A DNA stretch of 64,000 nt, taken from positions 3,161,262 through 3,225,261 of the forward strand of contig RPFO01000156.1 of the NCBI GenBank assembly GCA_009746045.1, written 5' to 3'. This document shows, piece after piece, positions 21,301 through 30,114 of this stretch (positions are counted from its first letter, which is position 1; each line of letters starts with the position of its first letter). The stretch comes from Mesostigma viride. Its lineage: Eukaryota > Streptophyta > Mesostigmatophyceae > Mesostigmatales > Mesostigmataceae. The translations under genes and the position numbers were made by a program. The notes below the pieces were generated by a model that made no database searches, had not been told where the DNA came from, and saw only the letters and a program-made list of their open reading frames with translations.

Positions 21301-22560
21301 TTCAAGAGTGCGCAGTCCAAGCCGGCTGCCTCGGCTGCTCTGCCATCCCTGCGCAAGGTGGATGCCGGCGCGTCTTCTTCTTCAGGCGCAGAGGCTCCAA
21401 TTACGCGGTCGGAGCTTACGGCCATCCTGAAAAAGGTCGTCGGCCACGGCAACAACGGGGGCCAGCGAGGGCGCAAGCGCGGGCATGGTGGCGACGCCAA
21501 GCAGGGTGATAATCCCCCGGCCAAGCGGCAGCAGGGGGCGTCTACTGACCGCAAGCAACGCTGTGAGCGCTGCTTCGGACGTCGCCATGTCCGGGATGAC
21601 TGCCGAGTTCGCCCGGACCTGGAGCTCGAGGACAACCTTTGCCGCAAGTGCCACGACGTTCTGCGTGGTCACAGCGTGGAGGCGTGCAAGGCCAAGCGCA
21701 TCGTCGTCCACGGCACACGCGAGGAGTGGGCAGAGCGACGGGCAGCACGAAAGTCAGGTGAGAGCACGCTCGATACCCCTTCTTTTGCTCAATGCGTCAC
21801 GCTGAACCGGGCCGTCGTAGAGCCTGACGTCGTTCCTAAAAGCAACGTGACTGCATCCTCTGTCTCATTCCGTGATGTGCTCACGCAATCCGTTGATGCT
21901 GCTCTGGCTCTGTCGCGCCAGGATCACGTGCTTCCTGAGCACGGGTCTACAATGCGTGACCTAAGCAATGTGGTGTCTTCTAGGTCGGGTGTGTACAACG
22001 CCGAGCGACCAAGCACTACTGCAGCACCCCAGCTAGATACTGGGGCGGTTGGGCCTATGAGGAATGTTGTGACAGTGCAAGAGAATGCTGGGCGGGCAGA
22101 TGTTCTCGGTACACACCACCCTAGTGTGGATCTTCACATTGGCAAGGTGCTCACACGGGCGGCCTTTCGTGCAGCCTCTGAAGCTGCCCAGTTAGCCAAT
22201 GTCACTACCCCAGTAGTCACCCCACCTGTTGAGAATCCTGACAATGCCACTGCACCTCAGGCTGTCACCCTGAAACTGTTAGCATACCAGATGCACCGTG
22301 CATACGGGCATGAGGCCCAAGCCGAGGTAGAGGGGGCACACATGTTGGGGGCACCTTTATACAACGAGCTGAAGAATGTGCGTGCTCAGTGTCCTGCCTG
22401 CATCAAGATCAGGAAGAAGTCGCGTAGGCGGCATGCCAAGACTCCACCCTTGGAGCGAGGGTACCTTGTGGGGGATGTCATGCACATGGAAGGGGGGGAC
22501 ACCTATTTCATAGTCAAGGATAGGTTCAGCAAGGCCACCTACATTGAGCCGCTGCCCACA
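21300..22560 (+). pseudogene. Nucleocapsid and N-terminal integrase, copia element 2
   Basis: A basic region followed by two zinc knuckles: CERCFGRRHVRDDC (C-x2-C-x4-H-x4-C) and CRKCHDVLRGHSVEAC (spacing C-x2-C-x6-H-x4-C). A linker of about 230 residues follows, then the integrase zinc-binding region (MHRAYGHEAQ ... CPAC) and the start of the catalytic core, GDVMHMEGGDTYFIVKDRFS. The first catalytic acidic residue appears as Glu (MHME), where integrases have Asp. The frame leaves the coding path near 22560 and continues at 22560-23340. Confidence 0.7.
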
Positions 22561-23372
22561 TGTTTGAGGCTGACCTGCACAGGGCTATCAAGATCAGCCT
22601 GGCTTTCTTTCATCCCGTAGTGGAGCTCATGCTAGACCAGCAGTTCCGCTGTGTGCAAGGTTTGCCGGGGATGGAGGCCGTGGTCATCGTGGGGCGTGAG
22701 GATCACGGCAATATGGGCATGATAGATCGCACTGTAAGCTATGTCAAGACTGTGGCAGCCAAGCGACAGGATAACCCACATGGCAAATCCTACGCGGTCA
22801 AGACGGCGTGGTGCAAGGAGCTCATGCATGTGTGCAACCATAGGCACGTGCTTGATGTCAAGGGCTTTGGGCTAGTCACGCCTCGGGGGCTGTCAGCGGG
22901 CACCTACTCACCCGAGGTAGTAGAGGCATACCAACAGCATCTACAGGATACCGCCGCCAAGCTGCGGCTCAAGGATGCCACGCTGCCTGATTTGTCTAGC
23001 GCTTTTGAGGTCGGGCAGTTGGTCATGTTCCACAAGGAGAGCTCGCCCAGCGGCAAACGGGGCACCATGCAGGGGCCTGGGGCCATCACAAAGTTAGACT
23101 GGCCGCTGCGGGTCATAGACATAGAGTGGAATGATCGGGTGTATAGGGTACCATGGGCATCGGTGGCAGGCTATAAGCAAGGGGATAGCATGGAGAGTGA
23201 GCTGGCAGCCAACAGGGCACTGGGGTGGGTAGTGAAGGATAATGCGCCTGTCGTAGCATCTGAGGTGGTACCCCACGGGTCGCTCCCAGGGGCAGACACA
23301 GCTACACCCCCCCCTCCCCTGGGCCCCAATATGACCCCGTGGATGGGTGGGATGAGGATGGGGTGGGTTTGA
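22560..23372 (+). pseudogene. Integrase core and C-terminal region, copia element 2
   Basis: Continues the integrase. The second catalytic Asp lies in ELMLDQQF. The position of the catalytic Glu reads Asp (HGNMGMIDRTVSYVK). The C-terminal part carries FEVGQLVMFHKESSPSGKRG and YRVPWASVAGYK, comparable with the element 1 segments QKVLAWKEPSLYGKRG and HRLSWSYVK. Compared with the usual D-D-E triad this copy would be E-D-D. That could be a dead copy or a lineage variant; element 1 keeps D-D-E. Confidence 0.7.
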
Positions 23373-25657
23373 CGGGACCTAGTGCACGTAGTGACTCACC
23401 TCCTGTGCTAGCCACGGATAATGTGGGAGGCCCGCCTAGCGTGGCCTCGCCGGAGGGTCAGGGTCCTGCCCATGCGCCTCGCCCACCTAGGGACCTGGCT
23501 TCAACGGTCACGGCCTTGTGGCGTGCTCAGGCGCTTAAAGCGAAAGCTGCATCAGGGGTGGCTCAGGTCAAAACTCTCTCACAGGGGGTCAGGCCGGTTA
23601 AGTCAGCCTTGTTTCCTACGTGTAGACCGTGGCAGCTGGTGGCTGTGGACACGCAAGCATCCGTGTCTATTATCTCTCGTCGGGCAGCCACCCTGTATCC
23701 AGTGCTAGAGTCGCCGTACAAATCGGTGACCGACTTTGCAGGCACTTCGGCATATCAAGTTACCGGGATGGTGGTGCTGCCGGTGTTGGGCATTGACACG
23801 CCGTTTCACGTCGTGGATGGCTACGAGGATGTGGCCTTGCTGGGCGAACCTTTCGTATCATACCCGGGGTTCTCAGTGTCCGCTGACTTGCTGTCAGTCG
23901 CGGGGGTGGGCAGCATCCCGCTTCGCGAGTACCACGCTCCATTGGGGGTGGTGGTCGGGCAGCCCGGCGTCGTGCGGCGCTTACCGATGGCGGCGTTTTC
24001 CACACCGCCGCTCGTCCAGTCCATCATTCAGCCTCAGGATTGGCACCCGCGCAGCTTCGGCCTCCACTCACACTCACTGGCGGCGGATAGCCCTGTGACG
24101 TGGGAGCAACTTGTCCTGGACTGTCAAGATCCTCTCAAGTTTGCTTTGTGGCGCGACGCGTTCATTCGAGCCAAGGAGCAGTGGCGAGAGCGCGAGGTCT
24201 ACCGAGGATTGGAGAGTGTGCCAGCCGGGGCCACGCGGTTGCGGTTGAAGTTCGTGCTCACCTACAAGCCGGACGAGACCAACTCTTCGGTGGTGTTCCG
24301 GGTAAGGCCCGTGGTCACGGAGACGAAGGGGTCCTCCCCGCTGGACGCCAAGGATCTTTATACCCCTGGGCTCAACCATGTTTCGCATCGGCTACTGACG
24401 GTCATCTACTTGGGCAAGCGGAACGCGGGCAAGGACTACGGGATGTGGTGCGGTGACTTTCAGCGGGCATTCCTCCACAGCGACGCTGGGGTCGCGCAGC
24501 AAACATGGCAAGGCACCCGCTACGTGGTGAAGGTCCCGGTGGTCTGGCAGGATGGCACCATTGGCAGCGAGTATATCGAGCTGTTGACAGGGGTGGAGGG
24601 GCTGCAGAGCTCTCCCATCATCTTCCGCATTTCCGCGGAGGAGGTCTTGCAGAGCTTAGGGGCCACGTACCATCGCGCGGATCCTAACTTCTTTGTGGTC
24701 CCCACCGGCGTCCCTGGCGAGCCAGCCCTCTTCGTGTGGCATGGCGATGACTTCAAGCTGGTGGCACCTCGCACCTTTGCTACCCAGTTTCTTGCTGCAG
24801 TGGCGGCTAAGTTTCCCCTGGGCAGGGCGGTGGATCATGAGGAGGGTAAACCCGTGGTGTTTTGCGGCGTGCAGTCTACGTTGCAGCGGGATTCGCGTTC
24901 TGGCGAATGGGTCATGCACATGCAGGATAGCCGCAACTATGTGGTTGACCTGCTGGCCGACCTCCCGTCCCCGCTGTTGGCAACCCATGGGCCCTCGGTT
25001 AAGGGCAAGCTCGGGTGGTTGGCGGACACGGTGGCACCTGATTTGGCAGTGCTCGCTCGCCTGCCCGATGATGTGCTGGAAGGACTAGGGTCCATTCATG
25101 TTCGGCGGCAGCTGGCCATGACGCCCGGCATTGTGCTTCGTGGGCTCGATTGCTCACAGCCGGTGCACCTCGAGATAGTGACGGATGCTAATCTAGAGAC
25201 GCGCACAGTCAGCCAAGTGCGGGCCCGCATGGGGGCACTGTTCTTTATCAGCAATGAGGGCCAGCCTGGCATGTTGTTAGATTGGTACTCGCGCTTGCAC
25301 AGCCGCATTGCCACTAGCCCCAACACGGCTGAATGCCGGGGCATTGTTTCAGCTATCTCACATGGCATGTGGCTGCGGTACTTGCTGGGTTGGGTATTTG
25401 GCTCGTGTGGGTTCACTCTTCACTGGACTAGCACGGTGCACACTGACTCACAAAGTTGTTTGGCCTTCCTTGACAATCCCTATGCGCGGTCACAGGACGT
25501 TGATTACCTCGTACTCGCTGAGGCGGCCTCCTGCGTCACGCGTCTCCAGCACATCGCGGATGAACTCAATCCCGCGGATGCACTCACCAAGGAGGCGCGG
25601 GAGGCTGCCCCGCAGTACGCAGTGTTGCGCAAGCGCATGACGATGCAACACCCGTGA
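23339..25657 (+). CDS. Protease-like domain, reverse transcriptase and RNase H, copia element 2
   Basis: An intact 772-codon frame. After a linker of about 95 residues comes a retropepsin-like domain: LVAVDTQASVSIISRRAATL (residues about 100-120), VTGMVVLPVLGIDTPFHVVD and ALLGEPFVSYPGF. The active-site motif is D-T-Q-A in place of D-T-G-A. RT follows: RLRLKFVLTYKPDETNSSVV, VRPVVTETKG, DLYTPG, WCGDFQRAFLHSD (first Asp) and VWHGDDFKLVAP (Asp pair at 24746-24751). RNase H has EIVTDANLETRTVSQVRAR, WYSRLHSRIATSPNTAECRG and VHTDSQSCLAFL, ending LNPADALTKEAREAAPQY. With the integrase just upstream, the order is integrase, protease-like, RT, RNase H. Confidence 0.88.
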   Translation: MDGWDEDGVGLTGPSARSDSPPVLATDNVGGPPSVASPEGQGPAHAPRPPRDLASTVTALWRAQALKAKAASGVAQVKTLSQGVRPVKSALFPTCRPWQLVAVDTQASVSIISRRAATLYPVLESPYKSVTDFAGTSAYQVTGMVVLPVLGIDTPFHVVDGYEDVALLGEPFVSYPGFSVSADLLSVAGVGSIPLREYHAPLGVVVGQPGVVRRLPMAAFSTPPLVQSIIQPQDWHPRSFGLHSHSLAADSPVTWEQLVLDCQDPLKFALWRDAFIRAKEQWREREVYRGLESVPAGATRLRLKFVLTYKPDETNSSVVFRVRPVVTETKGSSPLDAKDLYTPGLNHVSHRLLTVIYLGKRNAGKDYGMWCGDFQRAFLHSDAGVAQQTWQGTRYVVKVPVVWQDGTIGSEYIELLTGVEGLQSSPIIFRISAEEVLQSLGATYHRADPNFFVVPTGVPGEPALFVWHGDDFKLVAPRTFATQFLAAVAAKFPLGRAVDHEEGKPVVFCGVQSTLQRDSRSGEWVMHMQDSRNYVVDLLADLPSPLLATHGPSVKGKLGWLADTVAPDLAVLARLPDDVLEGLGSIHVRRQLAMTPGIVLRGLDCSQPVHLEIVTDANLETRTVSQVRARMGALFFISNEGQPGMLLDWYSRLHSRIATSPNTAECRGIVSAISHGMWLRYLLGWVFGSCGFTLHWTSTVHTDSQSCLAFLDNPYARSQDVDYLVLAEAASCVTRLQHIADELNPADALTKEAREAAPQYAVLRKRMTMQHP

Positions 25658-26034
25658 GCCACACAGGGTTACGGCTCGGGCGCTTTATGAATACAGCCAT
25701 AACTCACCCTGTGTTGCTAGCATTCACGAATATCATGGTGGTAGTTTTTTTGCTTGTCCTGACCATACCCTAGCCACGTTGGACGGTGCCTTGGGCCCGT
25801 CGGCGGGTCACTGGTCCTAATAAATGGGTCACCTTTTGTCTGGTGGCATAGTTGTTTTTTTCTCGCTACTTATTACATCACTATTCATGTGTGATCACAA
25901 GGGCGCGGGTCGATACCGTGGTGATTTTGACGGCCTTGAGGCCCCCTTGAGTTCCCTACCTTAGAGGGTTTTGTATGGTCTGCATTTGATGTAATTATTT
26001 TGATAATTAATCAAAGAACAAAAGAGTATGTCGG
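25658..26034 (+). other. 3' untranslated region of copia element 2
   Basis: 377 bp without coding capacity. It ends in AACAAAAGAGTATGTCGG before the LTR, a weak polypurine tract. Confidence 0.6.
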
Positions 26035-26379
26035 AGTTGAGTAACTCTAGAGCCCTAGGATCTGGCTCTGAGTTCCCCATGTCCATCCGCACGCCATCCG
26101 CTAGCGTCCGCTCAGCCGCCGGCTATAATCCGGCGGTCCGATGCGGGCGACCGGTCTAAGGGCGGCGCCTAGGGCCGGCGCCACCTAGGCCCCAGTCCGG
26201 GGCCTTATCCGGGTCAGTACGGACGGCTAGCTTGTCCCACGGTTACGGCTAACCGGATAGGGTTTGCTGGCTAAGACATAAACCAGTGGTGGGCCAGCTC
26301 CGACAGTAGTTCTCTGTGTTCACCTTATCCCAAGCTCAACGTGACCGACCGCCATAGCTGAGCCGGTCGGGCTTTAACT
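26035..26379 (+). repeat. 3' LTR of copia element 2
   Basis: 345 bp; no difference from the 5' LTR was seen by eye, indicating recent insertion. It is followed by the GTCCT duplication. Confidence 0.93.
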
Positions 26380-26384
26380 GTCCT

Positions 26385-26534
26385 TATCCTTCGGGTAGAA
26401 TGTAGTGGACCAGCGTGCATCTGTGCAATTGTAGGCGAGGGCCAGGTCGGCCCGAGCATGTTGGACCGTTGGTGACCATTTATGCACGTTCTACCCCTCG
26501 TGTTGGCACTCGGCGTGTGTTAAATGAATTAACA
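26385..26534 (+). repeat. Gypsy 3' LTR, second half
   Basis: Continues directly after the second GTCCT (26380-26384) and ends GAATTAACA, inverse to the TGTTA start. The rejoined LTR is about 320 bp. The end is assigned from the inverted tip only, because no second LTR is in the window. Confidence 0.6.
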
Positions 26535-26554
26535 CATATTGTCTAATCACCAAG

Positions 26555-26580
26555 AAAATGTCCTCATATGAGGACATTTT
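26555..26580. repeat. Perfect 26-bp palindrome
   Basis: AAAATGTCCTCATATGAGGACATTTT; each half is the exact inverse of the other. A close relative lies at 28279-28298. Confidence 0.9.
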
Positions 26581-28278
26581 TAAGCATGGATACCATTTGT
26601 AATAACTCACACATTTCAACATATCCATGGGTACGGCATGGAACCATGTTCATTTATGATATGTTCAAGAGTAGCAATGCTTAACATCCATGAAATATGC
26701 TCATTGTATAATTGTTTACGATTTATGAATGCAGGGGGGTCGCTACGCGAGTGACCAACAAGCACTCAAGTCAACAATATGCCCAGAAAGAAGGCAGGGC
26801 CAGGTCATGGCTGGTCCTGAAAATGCACCCAAGGTGCCCACAACATGTCTACATTACACCCTCGCTATCCTAGACCCTGCAGCCTGCCGGGGGGGGGCAC
26901 AAAATGTAACTGGCAGCCAGGGACCATGGTGCAGGCCAAATAGCAGGTGTAAAGCTAGCTCAAAGCTAGCTCAGTCCAAAGAATGAAATAAGAAGCAAAT
27001 ACTTGCCAAGGTTAGGTCTGTGATCGTTATTGGAGGCTTGGCTGCCACCACGGTGCTCGACGATGATGCTGAAGCAGATTCAATCATATATGAAGCAGAT
27101 ACTGCAAAGAGGCACAAATAGCAATACAAGCACAATGTAAGCATGAAAAGCTCAAGTTTCCAAGCCAGTCTAGCTCACTTGGACATGAGGTTAAGCGTTA
27201 GAAACACATGGGCAACATCCCAGCAAGCCTTGAAAAAGTTTTCAGCAACAAGGCAGTATATGTGTTAAATCAAACTACCACATTGCAACTAAGCACAGTG
27301 ACTTCTACTTGCTGCTGTTTTGACGACGCAAGGCCGTTTACCTTTTCATTGACACCACGGGAAAAGAAAGCATTACCCAGCAAACTTCCTTTAAGTTCCC
27401 CGGACATAGGCGTAATCACAACCACGACGTTGGGCATTGAAAAGAACCGGAATCATTAAGTCTGCGGGGGTTATAAGCTACGATACTCTTGACACGCTTA
27501 TTTAGAACGATGCGGTTGCGGATGACATCCGGAACCTTGTTCTTGACGTGCGCCCAGGCCGCCAGCTGCGCGGGACAGCTCAAGAAATATATATTAAAGG
27601 ACGGTGACGCCCGGGAAGCACCCAGCCTTGCGGCAAAAGTAAAATATGGCTCGCGCTCGCCGTGGTTTTCGCCAGGCGTGACTGCGATATCACGACGAAA
27701 AAATGGAGACTCTTTGACCCATCTAACTGCCCAGGTCCCTCTGTTGCCCGGGTCGCCCATTAACCCAGAAGCGTACCATAACCCATACTCGCGATATCCG
27801 CAGCTACTGGGCGGAAAAAGAAATTGTAAAACCGAACTGCATACTGACCTATCATGCCATCTACGTAGCTTCCAGATTTTCTTCAACGATGCCAAAATCC
27901 GTTCATGAACAATATTTTCGACATATACAAAGCACCTGCACGTCAAAAGCAGCATCTTCGAAATGACTAGATGATGATCTAAAGTTCTGTCTTCATTCGG
28001 GGCAAAATAATGGCCTATAACGTTCAGGCAAGCCTCAGAACTGGAACGACCCCATAGCCGTCACTCGACAAAATGCTCGATTACATTGCAACGTTCTTGC
28101 TGTAGTAGGTACTTTTCCTCGCCTCATATTTTCCAGGTACGGTCGGCCCCTGTCGACCCCGGGGGCTTGGCGCGCTCAGTACCTATCCCAGTTTCGCGCC
28201 AAAACCCACCAGGGATCCTCAGGACCAACTTTGGCGCCAAAACCGCCCCCCTGACCCCCCCCGTCTCAAACGAGGACT

Positions 28279-28298
28279 ATGTCCTCAAATGAGGACAT
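28279..28298. repeat. 20-bp near-palindrome related to 26555-26580
   Basis: ATGTCCTCAAATGAGGACAT, with one unpaired central position. Together with the palindrome at 26555 it may mark the two ends of a 1.7-kb element; no target duplication was found to prove this. Confidence 0.75.
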
Positions 28299-28794
28299 TT
28301 GGTTTTTGGACAATATAGGCTTGGGTCACGGCAGTGTAGTGTGTTTCCTTCCTCTATTCCTGGAATAAACGGGTTCGGGTAAATGGTTGTATGGCGTATT
28401 ACAGTAATACATACGTGAATGCATTGAGATCAGCTCCGTCTCGTTCGTCTTTCGCTAGGGGTTTGAGTAGAGGAGGCCTGACTAATTTAGGTTGGGTTAG
28501 GCCAGGTAGAGGTAGAGGTGGTGGTAGAAGTTTAGGACGTAACAGCAGATGACGCCTAAGGATCAGGTGACAGACAGTAATGAAGGCCACCACCCCGTGG
28601 GCAGTCGGTGGGGCCTCCGCATGTGATTAAGTTTGGCATGCATAGCGCGATTCGGGTCGTGGTGCCTGCAATTAACCCTGTCACTAGGAACTAGACATAG
28701 CTACATCCATCCACCCCATCCCATATTCATGTCCCTGAGGACTCATGCTCACGTGACGCAGTTACGTGTAAATAAGTAAATACTTCTATATTAA

Positions 28795-29130
28795 TTAATT
28801 AATTAATTAATTAAAATCATAGCTCCGTGGGGAGCATATGTAACACATAGCCCTGAGAAAGGGGCATCTATGGGTTTGTAATACAATCAGGGCGACAACC
28901 TGCAGGTGTAGGATGTACAACTATCACCTGCTCTGGGTGCACTAGGTGCACCTGCACCTCCATGGTGGTTCATGCCTCCTAATCAAGCACAGGCACCCAG
29001 GGGGGGCTTGAGGAGAGGGCCTAGAAGGCCTGCATGACATATGGGGTGGAAGGTATGTGGCTAGGCTATAGCTAGGGTACACATGGCCTCTCAGCAGGGA
29101 GTAACTCCCTGCATGGGCAAAGCATGACTC
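28795..29130 (+). repeat. Dispersed repeat family, copy 1
   Basis: Starts in an (AATT)n run, then CATAGCTCCGTGGGGAGCAT, CATATGTAACACATAGCCCT, GGGCGACAACCTGCAGGTG, and ends near CATGGGCAAAGCATGACTC. The same series of blocks occurs inverted at 36165-37800, with a transposon inserted in it. A partial copy is at about 60370-60470. Confidence 0.75.
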
Positions 29131-30114
29131 GAAATTGCTACGGCTATTGCAAGGGCGGGTGTGGGCCCGTCACGTAGGCATACATTCTGATCAGACACTC
29201 CGCAAAGGTGAAAACATGTGTGTAGGCATACATGGCCACGTCACTAAGCTTTCTAGTCTACACTACTGCTATATAGTCCCTAGGCTGGGGTGGCTGGGGT
29301 GGCTGGGGCGGCAGGGGTCGCCTGCCAGGCACTTCTATATTAATTACGTAATGCTTTCATCCACTATGCTATGTCGAAGCTTTATTGCACCCACAGTAGT
29401 TGCTAGACTCTCCCAGCGAGTCATTTGATTAACTGGACATGTGACCTGCCTTGCAAGGCAAGGAAAGAAATGAATTAGAAGCGTCGTGCATGTAGGAAAT
29501 CCGTTTTGCCTCATTTTTGGTGACCAGTCATAAGCCCATGGCACTAAATCATAGTTAGTGTTGTGGCTTGTTCAACTTACAACGGCCCGGGGCATACCCC
29601 ACTTTGGTCGCCATTTTCGATGACAATGCATCTTAGTTGTGAGCTGTTAGTAAAATTATGACCAAATAATGACCTTTCTGATTAGCCGAGCTTCCAGCCC
29701 GCCTTTTATGTTTTAGCCAACACCTCCCAAGGCTGGCTTACATGTGATCGGTTGTTGGCCAGGTCTATTTGTCACAGGCCCCGTGCTGTTGCCATGCTTT
29801 TATCAGGCCGTGATGGAGCTGCTGCAAGTACCAGCCATCATTGCGAATGGCCCAGAATGCATGTCAAAAGCCAGTTCAACACAAAGATGTAATGGCTGTG
29901 ATTACCTCACAGCCTTTCCATGGCATAGCGCCAGTGGTGCATATGCTGCCAAGGGTACTCATGCAGTAAATTCGGTATGCGGTACATCTTCAGAATGCCC
30001 ATGGTAGGCGGGTCGATCCATGGCAGGTGCATGGTAAATGGCAACCATGAGACTTGATATGAGGCTGTGCCACAAACCAATCCAGCTCATCAGAACCAAC
30101 TTTTGATTTATGAA
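29131..30114. other. Intergenic, downstream of glyoxalase II
   Basis: No gene seen. On the minus strand this is the 3' flank of glyoxalase II and must hold its 3' untranslated region; no confident polyadenylation site can be named. Confidence 0.4.

Larger units (their letters stand above)
20228..26379 (+). mobile_element. Complete copia-class LTR retrotransposon, element 2 (TSD GTCCT)
   Basis: 6.15 kb with two 345-bp LTRs that look identical, flanked by GTCCT at 20223-20227 and 26380-26384. Order: LTR, gag with zinc knuckles, integrase, aspartic-protease-like domain, RT, RNase H, LTR. Its layout, LTR ends (AGTT...AACT) and HGDD motif match element 1, although the LTRs and most of the protein differ. 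The two are therefore separate families of one lineage. Frame changes occur near 20755, 21290, 22560 and 23340; the last ORF is intact. Confidence 0.92.
15265..26534 (+). mobile_element. 5'-truncated Ty3/gypsy chromovirus-like retrotransposon, split by copia element 2
   Basis: What remains is the end of RNase H, integrase, a chromodomain-like C-terminus, an additional large ORF and the 3' LTR. Gag, protease, most of RT and the 5' LTR are absent. The order RNase H then integrase defines Ty3/gypsy. The LTR runs from 20058 to 20227 and from 26385 to 26534, about 320 bp, with ends TGTTACG...TTAACA. Copia element 2 sits in it with the duplicated target GTCCT. Several frame breaks show that pol is dead. 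Confidence 0.85.
26535..28794. other. Intergenic region, no gene recognised
   Basis: Mostly AT-rich. A minus-strand ORF at 27416-27955 (179 codons, e.g. CPAQLAAWAHVKNKVPDVIR) overlaps a plus-strand ORF of similar length and matches nothing I know. A poly-C run follows at about 28250. The region is bounded by two related palindromes (26555-26580 and 28279-28298). Confidence 0.5.

Noticed and set aside
22029..22055. LDTGAVG motif in the linker before integrase of copia element 2, a possible canonical protease site
   Set aside because: The following residues lack the hydrophobic pattern after D-T-G-A, and no second protease motif lies at the right distance. The fit is much better for the domain after integrase. 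A search of relatives should confirm this.
27416..27955. 179-codon minus-strand ORF as a host gene
   Set aside because: An overlapping plus-strand ORF of similar length, no recognisable motif and no splice context; not enough to call a gene.
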